Origin: Bacillus sp. OK048 | GTDB taxonomy: Bacteria > Bacillota > Bacilli > Bacillales > Cytobacillaceae | Assembly: GCF_900103525.1 (NCBI RefSeq) | Contig: NZ_FNHN01000006.1 | Location: 270,948 to 334,947 of the forward strand | Direction of reading: 5' to 3' | DNA: 64,000 nt | In this document: positions 43,604 to 52,142 of the stretch, piece by piece | Layout: each line of letters opens with the position of its first letter | How positions within the stretch are numbered: the stretch's first letter is position 1 | Notes under the pieces: model-generated | Databases searched by the model: none | Seen by the model: the letters and a program-made list of their open reading frames with translations, nothing else | Told to the model about the DNA's origin: nothing | Position numbers and translations under genes: made by a program

Positions 43604-45697
43604 TTGAGAAATGAGACCAAAAAGCCAGAAATGAGTTCTTTTATCGAAATTTGTAAGCCTTTACTTTCGGGTGTGCCACTACCTTGTTTTTTGATGAATC
43701 TGGAAGGCAGTCTTGTTTTTTCAAATGAAGCTGCCCAAGAAGTTACTGGTTATTCGCGGCATGATGAGTATCAGCGGAATTTTGTTTCGATGTTGGCAGA
43801 AGAGGAAATTGGCAGGACAATCGAGCATATTAATGCTGTGCTTAAAGGCGATAGGTTGAGCTATCAAACAAAGCTAAAACATCGGAACGGGAATCTATTA
43901 AATGTGGAAATTCAGTCGATTCCAATTGAAATAAATGGTGTGATTCTTGGAATTTGCGGCTATATTACGGAAGTCGAAAACGAAAAGCATCATACTTCGC
44001 AGTCTATTCCAAGTAATTGGGATAATATTTTCACCGGTATTGAGATTTGTTTGTGGTCATTGGAGGCAACAACAATGAAAAACATTTCCATTTCGCCAGT
44101 ATGTCAAACCATTTTTGGATATAGTGAAGAGGAGTTCCTTAAGGAACCATATTTATGGGAGCAACTTATTTTGCCCGTAGATAAAAAAGGCGCCTTAAGG
44201 CATATGGAGTTGGTGAGGAAGGGGGAATCCTCACTTCATGAATACCGGATTGTTACGAAAAACGGTGACCATAAATGGGTCTCTGATTTTATCGTTCCAA
44301 TTTTTTCTGATTATACAAAGGAGCCGCTTAGGATTGATCGAATAGTAGTAGATATAACCAAGCGGAAAAAGGCAGAGGAAAAGTTAACTTATTTAGCTTA
44401 CCATGATACATTAACGGGTCTGCCAAATAGACGAAAATTGGATCATGAGCTCCATAAAGCATTAACAGAAGCAAAAGAAAAGAAAACGTTGGTAGGGATC
44501 TTATTCTTGGATCTTGACCGATTTAAAAATATCAATGACTCCCTTGGCCATAAAATGGGGGATAAAGTGTTACAGGTGATCGCTGAACGATTGAGGGACA
44601 GTTTGAGATATGATGATCTTATTTCCCGTCAAGGCGGAGATGAGTTTGTCATTCTACTAAAAAACATGACGACTAGAGCGGACCTTGAGGAAGCAGCCGC
44701 TAGGATTAATAGGATCATCGCGGAACCGATTAAACTGCAAGGAAATGACTATGTACTAAGTGCCAGTATAGGGTTGAGTATCTTTCCTGATCACGGTATT
44801 GAGTCTGAAGGATTACTTCAAAAAGCAGACCATGCGATGTACTTAGCGAAGGAAAGTGGAGGCGGAATTCGGCCCTATGAAGCGGGAATGTCCAAAAGTC
44901 TTTCCAGAAAGCTGCTGCTTGAACAATATTTACATAAAGCCATTGAAAAGAATGAATTGTATTTGGATTACCAGCCGATTGTTGATGTTTACGGTAAGCA
45001 AGTGATCGGGTTAGAAGCACTCCTTCGCTGGAATCATCCTGTTTTGGGTGCGGTGTCACCGGGAGAGTTTATTGAGATTGCCGAAGAGTCAGATTTGATC
45101 ATAAAATTAGGAAACTGGGTGCTGGAAACTGCCTGCAAACAACGTAAGCAATGGCTGGATATGAAGTTACCGCCTTTTTATGTATCGATCAATGTGCCAG
45201 CAAGACAAATTAATCTTGAGTCATTTTTGGGAAGTGTAAAAGAAAACCTAGAGCGGTATCAACTTCCAGCCAACTTGTTAAAGATTGAGATCACAGAAAG
45301 AACAGCTATGACCAATGTTCAGAGTACCTTGAATACGATAAATGAATTACAGGATGTTGGTGTCGATATTATTCTTGATGATTTTGGGGTTGGCTATTCC
45401 TCGATTAGTTACCTTGTCCAATATCCATTTAATACGATTAAAATTGATAAATCTTTTATCGAAAGGTTAGACAACAAAAATCAACGATCCGTTTGTCGAA
45501 CATTAGTCGCCATGGGAAGAAACCTAGGGATGAATGTGGTAGCAGAGGGAGTAGAAGAGGTGGAACAATATCAGTTCTTATGCAGTATTGGCTGCCACAA
45601 CATGCAAGGTTACTATTTTAGCAGACCGGCTAAGGTGGAATTGGTCGAGACGTTTTTTACGCCTGAACAGCGGGGAATTCAGGGGAAATTTCAATAA
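43604..45697 (+). CDS. PAS-PAS-GGDEF-EAL protein, c-di-GMP turnover
   Basis: The protein of about 697 residues has two PAS domains (CFLMNLEGSLVFSNEAAQEVTGYS, then IFGYSEEEFLKEPYLWEQL), a GGDEF domain with intact SRQGGDEF and an RxxD inhibitory site (RYDD, five residues before GGDEF), and an EAL domain with EALLRW and DDFGVGYSS. It could both make and break c-di-GMP. There is no membrane segment. I prefer TTG 43604, which has AAAGGAG 7 nt upstream. GTG 43580 has no clear site. It may link to motility control, but no flagellar gene is adjacent. Confidence 0.9.
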   Translation: MRNETKKPEMSSFIEICKPLLSGVPLPCFLMNLEGSLVFSNEAAQEVTGYSRHDEYQRNFVSMLAEEEIGRTIEHINAVLKGDRLSYQTKLKHRNGNLLNVEIQSIPIEINGVILGICGYITEVENEKHHTSQSIPSNWDNIFTGIEICLWSLEATTMKNISISPVCQTIFGYSEEEFLKEPYLWEQLILPVDKKGALRHMELVRKGESSLHEYRIVTKNGDHKWVSDFIVPIFSDYTKEPLRIDRIVVDITKRKKAEEKLTYLAYHDTLTGLPNRRKLDHELHKALTEAKEKKTLVGILFLDLDRFKNINDSLGHKMGDKVLQVIAERLRDSLRYDDLISRQGGDEFVILLKNMTTRADLEEAAARINRIIAEPIKLQGNDYVLSASIGLSIFPDHGIESEGLLQKADHAMYLAKESGGGIRPYEAGMSKSLSRKLLLEQYLHKAIEKNELYLDYQPIVDVYGKQVIGLEALLRWNHPVLGAVSPGEFIEIAEESDLIIKLGNWVLETACKQRKQWLDMKLPPFYVSINVPARQINLESFLGSVKENLERYQLPANLLKIEITERTAMTNVQSTLNTINELQDVGVDIILDDFGVGYSSISYLVQYPFNTIKIDKSFIERLDNKNQRSVCRTLVAMGRNLGMNVVAEGVEEVEQYQFLCSIGCHNMQGYYFSRPAKVELVETFFTPEQRGIQGKFQ

Positions 45698-45713
45698 TAC
45701 TAGTCGAATAAAG

Positions 45714-45742
45714 CGGCCGTTGACCATTTGTCAACGGCCGTT
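45714..45742. terminator. Bidirectional hairpin terminator
   Basis: A perfect 11-bp stem (CGGCCGTTGAC / GTCAACGGCCG) with a 5-nt loop lies between convergent genes. The T tracts are interrupted on both sides. Confidence 0.7.
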
Positions 45743-45744
45743 AC

Positions 45745-46224
45745 TTATACTATTAAATTCTTTACCATTGTAATAAATTCAGTTGATTCTTTATTAAACT
45801 TCATTTTTGGCAGAAATCCGAGTTTTGTATATAGATGAATGGCTCTTTTATTAAATGATGCGACGGTTAATCGGATGGAATCACTCTTAAAGTTTTCTTG
45901 GATATAGGAAAGGATGAACGAGAAGAATGCAGCACCAAAACCTTGGCCAGCTAAAGAAGGATTCAGTCCAATCCCGATATCGATTATTTCTTCGGAGTAG
46001 GCACCAACAGTGGAACCAAACGGAACTTGTGCAGATTTTCCAATACAAAAAAAGTCAACCAGTTCATTGTTTTGATTCAATACTGCATAATAGGGGTTCT
46101 CTAGCAATTCCTTAAGAGATTCAGAGCTTTCTTCATTATTATAAAAATCATAGGGTGATACGTATTTCCAAGTGAGGATTTGCTTTGCCAATTCTTCATT
46201 CATATTTTTTACAACTAACTGCAT
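45745..46224 (-). CDS. GNAT-family N-acetyltransferase
   Basis: The 159-residue protein has the GNAT fold with the acetyl-CoA binding loop NPSLAGQGFGAAFF and the C-terminal LTVASFNKRAIHLYTKLGF. The substrate is unknown. A related RimI- or RimJ-like role cannot be inferred. A GGAGGGG-type site precedes the ATG. It stands alone between the c-di-GMP gene and purU. Confidence 0.88.
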   Translation of the reverse strand: MQLVVKNMNEELAKQILTWKYVSPYDFYNNEESSESLKELLENPYYAVLNQNNELVDFFCIGKSAQVPFGSTVGAYSEEIIDIGIGLNPSLAGQGFGAAFFSFILSYIQENFKSDSIRLTVASFNKRAIHLYTKLGFLPKMKFNKESTEFITMVKNLIV

Positions 46225-46389
46225 ATTTTTAACCCCTCCTTTCTAGCTTTAAAGGGAGACCACCTTTTTGTAAAAATCTTACCATTTTCTGTTTGGAAAA
46301 TCGAATTTCGGGAATTTTCGAAAAATATTTAGCTAATAAGGTCTGGCTCCTGTATAATCTTTTCTAATAATAAAAAAGAGGGTATGACG

Positions 46390-47289
46390 ATGAATTCATA
46401 TATTAAAGAACAAATTGAATCTTTTCAGAAAGTAAATCAGAATCGCGGACGTTTATTAGTCAGCTGCGCCGATCAACCTGGTATTGTATCAACGATCTCA
46501 AATTTTTTGTTTTCGTATCAAGCCAATATCATCGAATCCAGTCAATATTCAACCAATCCGGAAGGCGGAGTATTTTTTATTCGGATTGAATTCGAATGCC
46601 CTGGTCTCAAGGAAAAGGCGAAGAATATGGAGGAGCAGTTTGCTGGTATTGCTGAGAAGTTTTCAATGGAGTGGAAATTAACCCATGTGTATCAGGTGAA
46701 AAAGGCTGCTATTTTTGTATCGAAGGAACTTCACTGTCTGCTCGAGCTATTATGGGAATGGCAAAGCGGTGATTTAATGGCTGAGATTGCGCTTGTTATC
46801 AGCAACCATGAAGATGCAAGGGATGCGGTGGAAGGATTGAATATCCCGTTTTATTACATTCCTGCAAATAAAGATATCCGGAGACAAGTTGAAGCCCAGC
46901 AGCTGCAACTGTTAACAGAGCATGAGATTGATTTGGTGATTTTGGCGCGGTATATGCAGATTTTAACGCCTGATTTTGTGGCTGCAAATCCTAACAAAAT
47001 CATTAATATTCACCACTCCTTCTTACCAGCTTTTGTGGGCGCAAGACCGTATGAACGTGCGCATGCCCGTGGTGTGAAGCTAATTGGGGCAACCTCCCAT
47101 TATGTAACCAATGATCTTGATGAAGGTCCGATTATTGAACAGGATATTGCCCGCGTTGATCATCGTAATGATGTCGACAATCTGAAGAAAATTGGCCGTA
47201 GAGTGGAAAGAAGTGTACTGGCCCGAGCGGTAAAGTGGCATATCGAGGACCGGATTATTGTCCATCAAAATAAAACGATTGTTTTTTAA
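46390..47289 (+). CDS. purU: Formyltetrahydrofolate deformylase PurU
   Basis: PurU hydrolyses 10-formyl-THF to formate and THF, balancing one-carbon pools. The 299-residue protein has an N-terminal ACT domain (GRLLVSCADQPGIVSTISNFL) and a formyltransferase domain with the catalytic NIHHSFLPAF and later Asp in VTNDLDEGPIIEQD. I prefer ATG 46390. AAGAGGG lies about 7 nt upstream, while ATG 46384 is too close. TATAAT at 46353-46358 could be the -10. The length matches B. subtilis PurU. Confidence 0.95.
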   Translation: MNSYIKEQIESFQKVNQNRGRLLVSCADQPGIVSTISNFLFSYQANIIESSQYSTNPEGGVFFIRIEFECPGLKEKAKNMEEQFAGIAEKFSMEWKLTHVYQVKKAAIFVSKELHCLLELLWEWQSGDLMAEIALVISNHEDARDAVEGLNIPFYYIPANKDIRRQVEAQQLQLLTEHEIDLVILARYMQILTPDFVAANPNKIINIHHSFLPAFVGARPYERAHARGVKLIGATSHYVTNDLDEGPIIEQDIARVDHRNDVDNLKKIGRRVERSVLARAVKWHIEDRIIVHQNKTIVF

Positions 47290-47309
47290 AGGTTTTGAGA
47301 TTGCTATAA

Positions 47310-47344
47310 AAAGAGGATGATTTCAATTTGAAGTCATCCTCTTT
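47310..47344 (+). terminator. Rho-independent terminator of purU
   Basis: An 11-bp stem (AAAGAGGATGA / TCATCCTCTTT) with an inner extension TTCA/TGAA precedes a short T run (CTTTCC). Confidence 0.75.
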
Positions 47345-47385
47345 CCTGTTCATAGATTACTTGAATTTGTAACAGGAGTGTTAAA

Positions 47386-47811
47386 GTGATGATTTTAACC
47401 ACCTTTGAAGAACTTGGATATGTTAGAGAGGCGTTGGCTGCTGGTGCAGAAGGATATTTATTAAAAGCGATACATCCTAAAGATCTTGCAGCCGGAATCA
47501 GACTCGTGCATCATGGTGGAACACTGATTACACAAGAAATTGCCAAGCAATTAATAACGCAGTGGATTCAACCGTTTAATCCGGAAAAAGAAGAGAAAAC
47601 TGCAAAAAACAATTTTGGCCTTACGGATCGAGAAATGGAGGTATTAAGCGAACTATCAAATGGATTAACCAACCGTGAGATCGCCCGGAAATTTTTCTTA
47701 ACAGAAGGGACTGTGAAGAATTATATTTCCACTATCTATTCTAAATTAGATGTGACGGGAAGGCATAAAGCTGTGTTTAAGGCCAAGGAGCAAGGAATTA
47801 TTAACCCTTAA
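47386..47811 (+). pseudogene. N-terminally truncated NarL/LuxR-type response regulator
   Basis: The 141-residue frame starts inside a receiver domain: ILTTFEELGYVREALAAGAEGYLLKAI corresponds to the second half, with the conserved Thr and Lys regions. The DNA-binding domain is complete (FGLTDREMEVLSELSNGLTNREIARKFFLTEGTVKNYISTIYSKL). The acidic pocket and phospho-acceptor Asp are missing, and the purU terminator lies just upstream. No kinase gene is adjacent. AGGAG 7 nt before GTG 47386 could still allow translation of a constitutive, phosphorylation-independent regulator, so remnant versus functional short form is open. Confidence 0.75.
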
Positions 47812-47820
47812 AGGATGATG

Positions 47821-48165
47821 TTAAAGCCAAGTCCAATTAAAAAAGGACTGGTCACAGTCTCTGGATATGTGATCGGTCCTTACCTTGAGTTTCAAAGTTA
47901 GACGGGTTTCTTCCTTAAATGGGAGTAGTAAAAGCCCTAATTGCCCATGGTGTGCATGGATGAGCGATACTTTGTTCTTTTTTACATATTTTTCTGGTGA
48001 AAATATCTCACTATAGTAGTGAACCTTCTCGTTGAGAAGAGGAAGATTGACCATATATTTAGGCTGCCTGACCAAATGGATATAATCATAGCCAGGAATA
48101 TCGCGAATCTGCGGAATATATTGAGTTGGGTCAACTCTAAGATTCATATGGATAACTTTTGACAC
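47821..48165 (-). pseudogene. Truncated glycosyltransferase (GT4-like), 5' fragment
   Basis: The 114-residue frame begins like a family 4 glycosyltransferase N-domain, and VSLIHAHHGQLGLLLLPFKEET is characteristic. After about residue 93 the similarity ends and the frame passes through a terminator hairpin (47834-47881), so the tail RTDHISRDCDQSFFNWTWL is not genuine. The nucleotide-sugar-binding C-domain is absent. This looks like an internal or 3' deletion that joined the gene start to a terminator. Confidence 0.7.
47834..47881 (-). terminator. Terminator downstream of the glycosyltransferase fragment
   Basis: A 14-bp stem with two G-U pairs (AAGGACTGGTCACA / TGTGATCGGTCCTT on the + strand) is followed on the minus strand by TTTTTTAATT. 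Confidence 0.8.
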
Positions 48166-48254
48166 TTGTCCATTCTCCTTTCAACATAACTAATTTATCT
48201 CTAAAAATAAGGTATGCATACTTGAGAATGAGGCTTGGACAAATTGGAAAAAAC

Positions 48255-48294
48255 AAAAAAGCGTCACAGTCTGATTTAGACTATGGCGCTTTTT
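48255..48294 (-). terminator. Terminator of gntP
   Basis: On the minus strand AAAAGCGCCATAGTCT pairs with AGACTGTGACGCTTTT apart from one mismatch, followed by TTGTTTTTT. Confidence 0.85.
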
Positions 48295-48297
48295 ATC

Positions 48298-49626
48298 TTA
48301 GATAAACAAGCTTAGAAGTAAAACGATTCCAAGACCAACAATTGAGTTTACGAATAACAGAAGACCCCATGTTTTGAACGTCTCTTTAATCGATAATCCA
48401 AAGTATTCTTTGAATAACCAGAAGGAAGCGTCGTTCACATGTGTAATCGTATTACTACCTGCTGCAGTTGCTAATACCATTAGAACAGGGTTTACATCGA
48501 AGGTATGCATAAGCGGACCAACGATACCTGCAGCTGTAATTGCAGATACCACACCCGTACCTGTTGCAATACGTATTAGGGCAGTGATAAACCAAGCCAT
48601 GATTAATGGTGAAACACTTGAATTTTGCATTAACGACGCGATGGCGTTACCAACACCAGAGTCTAAAATGATTTGTTTAAAAGCACCGCCAGAACCAACG
48701 ATAAAGACGATCATGGCAATTCCTTCAATCGCACCAGAGAATGATTTCATGGTGTCTGACATAGTCCGTCCAACACGAATACCAAACACATAAATAGCCA
48801 CTAAAACAGCTAGAATCATACTAATTTCTGCACTTCCGAAGAAGTTTACAATTTGATAAATAGTTGAACCTTTTTCAATAAAATAATTAATAATCGTTGC
48901 AGCAGTAATAATGATGGCAGGTGTTAATGGAACAAGTAAACTTACTGCAAAGGATGGCATTTCTGCTTCCGTGAATTCCTTTTCCTTTTTTAATAAAGGA
49001 GGTACTGGGCGGTCCAAGTTACGTAATAATCTTGGTAAAATAATACCGGCACAAATGACAGCAGGAATTACAACCACAAGACCTAAGATATAAACCATAC
49101 CCATATCCGCACCATATGCATCAACTAATGCTACCGGGCCAGGCTGTGGCGGGAAGATACTATGAGCCATGGTAGCAGCAGCAACCATTGTCATCCCAAG
49201 ACGTAAAAACGGTGTTTTCGCTTCAACAGCAATACTTACAACAAGTGGAGCTAAAATAATAAAGGCAACTTCATAAAACACGGAAATACCGAAGATGGCT
49301 CCGACAAGTAGAATCGCCCATTCAACATACTTTTCACCGAATTTGTTTAAAAGTGTTGTTGCAACACGTTGAGCCGCACCTGAATCGACCATCAATTTAC
49401 CGAGTATGGCACCGAAACCGATGATGAGGGCGAGGCTTCCGAGCGTGCCTCCAAATCCGGCTTTTATGGATGCAATGACATCAGGTAATGTCAACCCGTT
49501 TGCAATCCCTACAAAAATAGCAGAGATTAAAAGAGCAAGCATACTGTTAAGTTTTACTTTCATGTTTAAGAAGAGTAGCAAGGCAACCCCAAGGGCAACC
49601 CAAATAATTGGTAAATAATTTTCCAT
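48298..49626 (-). CDS. gntP: GntP-family gluconate:H+ symporter
   Basis: The 442-residue protein has about twelve to fourteen membrane helices. Family motifs include GFGGTLGSLALIIGFGAILGK, the VFYEVAFIILAPLV segment, HSIFPPQPGPVALV, and the C-terminal THVNDASFWLFKEYFG. GntP proteins import gluconate or related sugar acids. No kinase or gntR gene is adjacent, so the exact substrate (gluconate, glycerate or another acid) is uncertain. A GGAGGAAT site precedes the ATG. A 27-bp palindrome upstream may be its operator. Confidence 0.92.
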   Translation of the reverse strand: MENYLPIIWVALGVALLLFLNMKVKLNSMLALLISAIFVGIANGLTLPDVIASIKAGFGGTLGSLALIIGFGAILGKLMVDSGAAQRVATTLLNKFGEKYVEWAILLVGAIFGISVFYEVAFIILAPLVVSIAVEAKTPFLRLGMTMVAAATMAHSIFPPQPGPVALVDAYGADMGMVYILGLVVVIPAVICAGIILPRLLRNLDRPVPPLLKKEKEFTEAEMPSFAVSLLVPLTPAIIITAATIINYFIEKGSTIYQIVNFFGSAEISMILAVLVAIYVFGIRVGRTMSDTMKSFSGAIEGIAMIVFIVGSGGAFKQIILDSGVGNAIASLMQNSSVSPLIMAWFITALIRIATGTGVVSAITAAGIVGPLMHTFDVNPVLMVLATAAGSNTITHVNDASFWLFKEYFGLSIKETFKTWGLLLFVNSIVGLGIVLLLSLFI

Positions 49627-49735
49627 GTTGATTCCTCCTGATTTTCTAGGTGTAATAGTAATATTGACATCGCTTACCTAAAATAAAGAATTGAGCAATA
49701 AGTAAAAGGGGGTAAGGGTTTACACTTTACTATTA

Positions 49736-49762
49736 ATTAGTTTGTTCACTGAACAAACTAAT
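49736..49762. promoter_or_regulatory. 27-bp perfect palindrome upstream of gntP
   Basis: ATTAGTTTGTTCA-C-TGAACAAACTAAT is a perfect 13-1-13 inverted repeat, 110 nt before the gntP start. It resembles operators of TetR-type repressors. No regulator gene lies nearby. A TGAAAGCGTTGTAT sequence at 49812-49825 is a weak cre candidate. Confidence 0.5.
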
Positions 49763-49864
49763 CATCCTTAAGAAGGATAACATGTTCAAAATATGTTCGT
49801 CAATAGTTTTTTGAAAGCGTTGTATTGTCATTTTACCCAGCCCACTGATGGCTTAAGGGGAACA

Positions 49865-49894
49865 AAAATGACCCCGACAGTTGTAGTCGGGGTC
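49865..49894 (-). terminator. Terminator of the FMN reductase gene
   Basis: A perfect 9-bp stem (GACCCCGAC / GTCGGGGTC) is followed on the minus strand by ATTTTTGTT. Confidence 0.88.
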
Positions 49895-49903
49895 CACTAA
49901 ATA

Positions 49904-50452
49904 TTATCTAATTGTTTTTAATGCTCCGCTCCAAGCGTTTACTTCGTCAAGCATAGCAGTCATATTCGTTTGGTGTAAATCAGCTGGTTTGAATACAGAT
50001 CCGTTTTCAAAGTCTGTGAATAATGACAATGTTGGATGTGTGCGAACATCAGCAATTTTTAATTCTCCACAAATTCCACGTAAGTGTTCAGCCGCACGAG
50101 CTCCACCAGTTGAACCATAGCTTACGATACCAGCAGCTTTGTTGTACCAAGCTTCACGTGCAAAATCAAGAGCATTTTTTAAAGCGCCTGTAATGCTGTG
50201 GTTGTATTCTTGAACAACGAATACGAATCCATCTAAACTAGCAAGTTTTTGATTCCAAGCAGCGATTCCTGGTTCTGACCCATCAGTAGTGCCTAAGAAT
50301 GGCAGTTTGAAATCTGCGATATCAACGATTTCATAATCTGCATCTCCACGTTGGTCAGCGATTCCTTTAACCCATTCGCCTACTTGTGGACTTACACGTC
50401 CATCACGTGTGCTTCCTAAGATGATACCGATTTTTAATTTTGGATTTGTCAT
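49904..50452 (-). CDS. NADPH-dependent FMN reductase family protein
   Basis: The 182-residue flavodoxin-like protein begins KIGIILGSTRDGRVSPQVGEWV, binds FMN through the GSTRDGR loop and has the PEYN-type motif as VQEYNHSITGALKNALDF. Such proteins reduce azo dyes, quinones or metals, or supply reduced FMN. I start at ATG 50452 because AAGGAGGAAG lies just upstream. A second possible start at ATG 50503, with AAGGGG at 8 nt, would add MGFLNKLFGNSTKEEET. The gene is monocistronic. Confidence 0.9.
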   Translation of the reverse strand: MTNPKLKIGIILGSTRDGRVSPQVGEWVKGIADQRGDADYEIVDIADFKLPFLGTTDGSEPGIAAWNQKLASLDGFVFVVQEYNHSITGALKNALDFAREAWYNKAAGIVSYGSTGGARAAEHLRGICGELKIADVRTHPTLSLFTDFENGSVFKPADLHQTNMTAMLDEVNAWSGALKTIR

Positions 50453-50764
50453 TGTTTCTTCCTCCTTAGTGGAATTACCAAATAATTTGTTTAAAAAACC
50501 CATGCTGTACACCCCTTGTTGTTATTTTTGAATCTATATAGGCTTTTTGATTTTTAATTGTCTGAATTAAAATATATTCAATTAACTTATTTTTAATTCG
50601 AGATAAATATAATATAGATTTTAAACCATGTCAAGTAATTAATACTATTTAAATTCTCAATTTAAAAATTTCGTTTAATCTTTTCGAATCTTTGAGAGGC
50701 TTGTCTGTTTGATAGGACTATGCCACAATATATACAGAATAGGAACGAATGGAGGAACTAAAGT

Positions 50765-51100
50765 ATGTCTACTTTGCCAAATTGTCCAAAATGTCATTCT
50801 GAATATACATATGAAGATGGAAGTCTAATGATTTGTCCGGAGTGCGGTCATGAATGGAGTTTAGAAGCTGCAGCCACCGAAGACGAAAAAGTTGTTAAAG
50901 ATGCAAATGGTAATATTTTAAACGATGGTGATGCGGTAACGGTTATCAAGGATCTTAAAGTAAAAGGAAGTTCATCCACGTTAAAGCAAGGAACCAAAGT
51001 AAAAAGTATTCGGTTGGTAGATGGAGATCATAATATCGATTGCAAAATTGATGGTTTTGGGGCAATGAGTCTAAAATCAGAATATGTCAAAAAAATATAA
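50765..51100 (+). CDS. phnA: PhnA/YjdM-family zinc-ribbon protein
   Basis: The 111-residue protein has an N-terminal zinc ribbon ([25 protein letters not shown], Cx2C and Cx2C) and the PhnA C-domain ([28 protein letters not shown]). Despite the historical name, a role in phosphonate use is not proven for this family. A GGAGG site precedes the ATG. It is monocistronic and shares a terminator with the convergent siderophore permease gene. Confidence 0.93.
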   Translation: MSTLPNCPKCHSEYTYEDGSLMICPECGHEWSLEAAATEDEKVVKDANGNILNDGDAVTVIKDLKVKGSSSTLKQGTKVKSIRLVDGDHNIDCKIDGFGAMSLKSEYVKKI

Positions 51101-51105
51101 AAAGT

Positions 51106-51143
51106 GGCGCTCCCTGATTTCACAGGGTAGCGCCTTACTTTTT
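51106..51143. terminator. Bidirectional terminator
   Basis: GGCGCTCCCTG pairs with CAGGG-T-AGCGCC (one bulge), flanked by A and T runs (TTACTTTTT on the + side). It ends the phnA gene and overlaps the 3' end of the convergent permease gene. Confidence 0.8.
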
Positions 51144-52142
51144 CAATAATAAAAATATAAAATACGGAGCTCCGATTAAAGCGACCATTATTCCGGCGGG
51201 GATCTCAGCGGAGCCCATGAGATTACGTCCGATTGTGTCTGCAAACACTAAGAGCCAGCCTCCAATGAGAACAGCAATCGGAATAAATAATTGATTTCTT
51301 GGTCCAACTAGCGCCTTTGCCATATGGGGAGCCATCAATCCGATAAAGGAAATACCACCTGTAACCGAAACGGCAGAAGCTGCCAGGGCAACGGCTGTCA
51401 TGAGTAAGATGATTCGTTCTTTTTCAATTGAAACGCCCAGGCCGATGGCTGCTGGTTCACTAAGACCAAGAAGGTTTAACCGATTGGCTTTGTATAAGGT
51501 AAAAGGAAGAAGAACAATGAACCAAGGGAGAAGTGCCCAAATAAACGGCCAATCTGTTCCCCAAATATTCCCTGCCAGCCATTTGGCAATAAAATCTACT
51601 TTAGCTCGTTCAGCAGAAGAAATCAGCACAATCATTGCTCCTGAGAGCGCCATTGAAAAACCTACCCCAATTAACACTAATCGAACAGGCTGCAGTCCCT
51701 CAGTTTTGCTATACGCAAATAAATAGAGGAGGATAGCTGTCAACATAGCCCCGACAAAAGCAACAACTGGAATCATGTAGGTAAACGAACCTGAATCAAT
51801 TGGGAAAAATAAAAAGAATATGGTAACCGCGACACCTGCACCAGAATTAATCCCAATAATCCCAGGGTCTGCTAAATCATTACGGGTAATTCCTTGTAAA
51901 ATGGCGCCGGATAAGGCAAGGGCCATACCCGCAAGAAGTGTAATGGTCATTCGTGGCAGTCGAACCGAAAACAACACGAATTCCTCTTTGAATGTACCTT
52001 GTCCAAGCATAGTTGGAACTAAACGATTAAAGGATAGAGAAGAGTATCCTAAACACAAGCCGATAACGATCGTAATGATAATTAGTGCGAATAAAATAGT
52101 TAAAATCATTTTTTGTTTTCTAAGTAAAGAGGGCTGGATCAT
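51135..52142 (-). CDS. Iron-siderophore ABC permease (FecCD family), second subunit
   Basis: The 335-residue protein has about ten membrane helices with FecCD motifs: RLPRMTITLLAGMALALSGAILQGITRNDLADPGIIGINSGAGVAV and GGISFIGLMAPHMAKALVG. It pairs with the upstream permease to form the channel for an iron-siderophore. Its start overlaps the upstream gene stop by 4 nt. It is the last gene of a Fur-controlled four-gene operon. Confidence 0.93.
   Translation of the reverse strand: MIQPSLLRKQKMILTILFALIIITIVIGLCLGYSSLSFNRLVPTMLGQGTFKEEFVLFSVRLPRMTITLLAGMALALSGAILQGITRNDLADPGIIGINSGAGVAVTIFFLFFPIDSGSFTYMIPVVAFVGAMLTAILLYLFAYSKTEGLQPVRLVLIGVGFSMALSGAMIVLISSAERAKVDFIAKWLAGNIWGTDWPFIWALLPWFIVLLPFTLYKANRLNLLGLSEPAAIGLGVSIEKERIILLMTAVALAASAVSVTGGISFIGLMAPHMAKALVGPRNQLFIPIAVLIGGWLLVFADTIGRNLMGSAEIPAGIMVALIGAPYFIFLLLKK

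Noticed and set aside
49812..49825. Catabolite-responsive element upstream of gntP
   Set aside because: TGAAAGCGTTGTAT matches the cre consensus except at the last two positions, and it lies almost 190 nt upstream, so I mention it only as a weak candidate.
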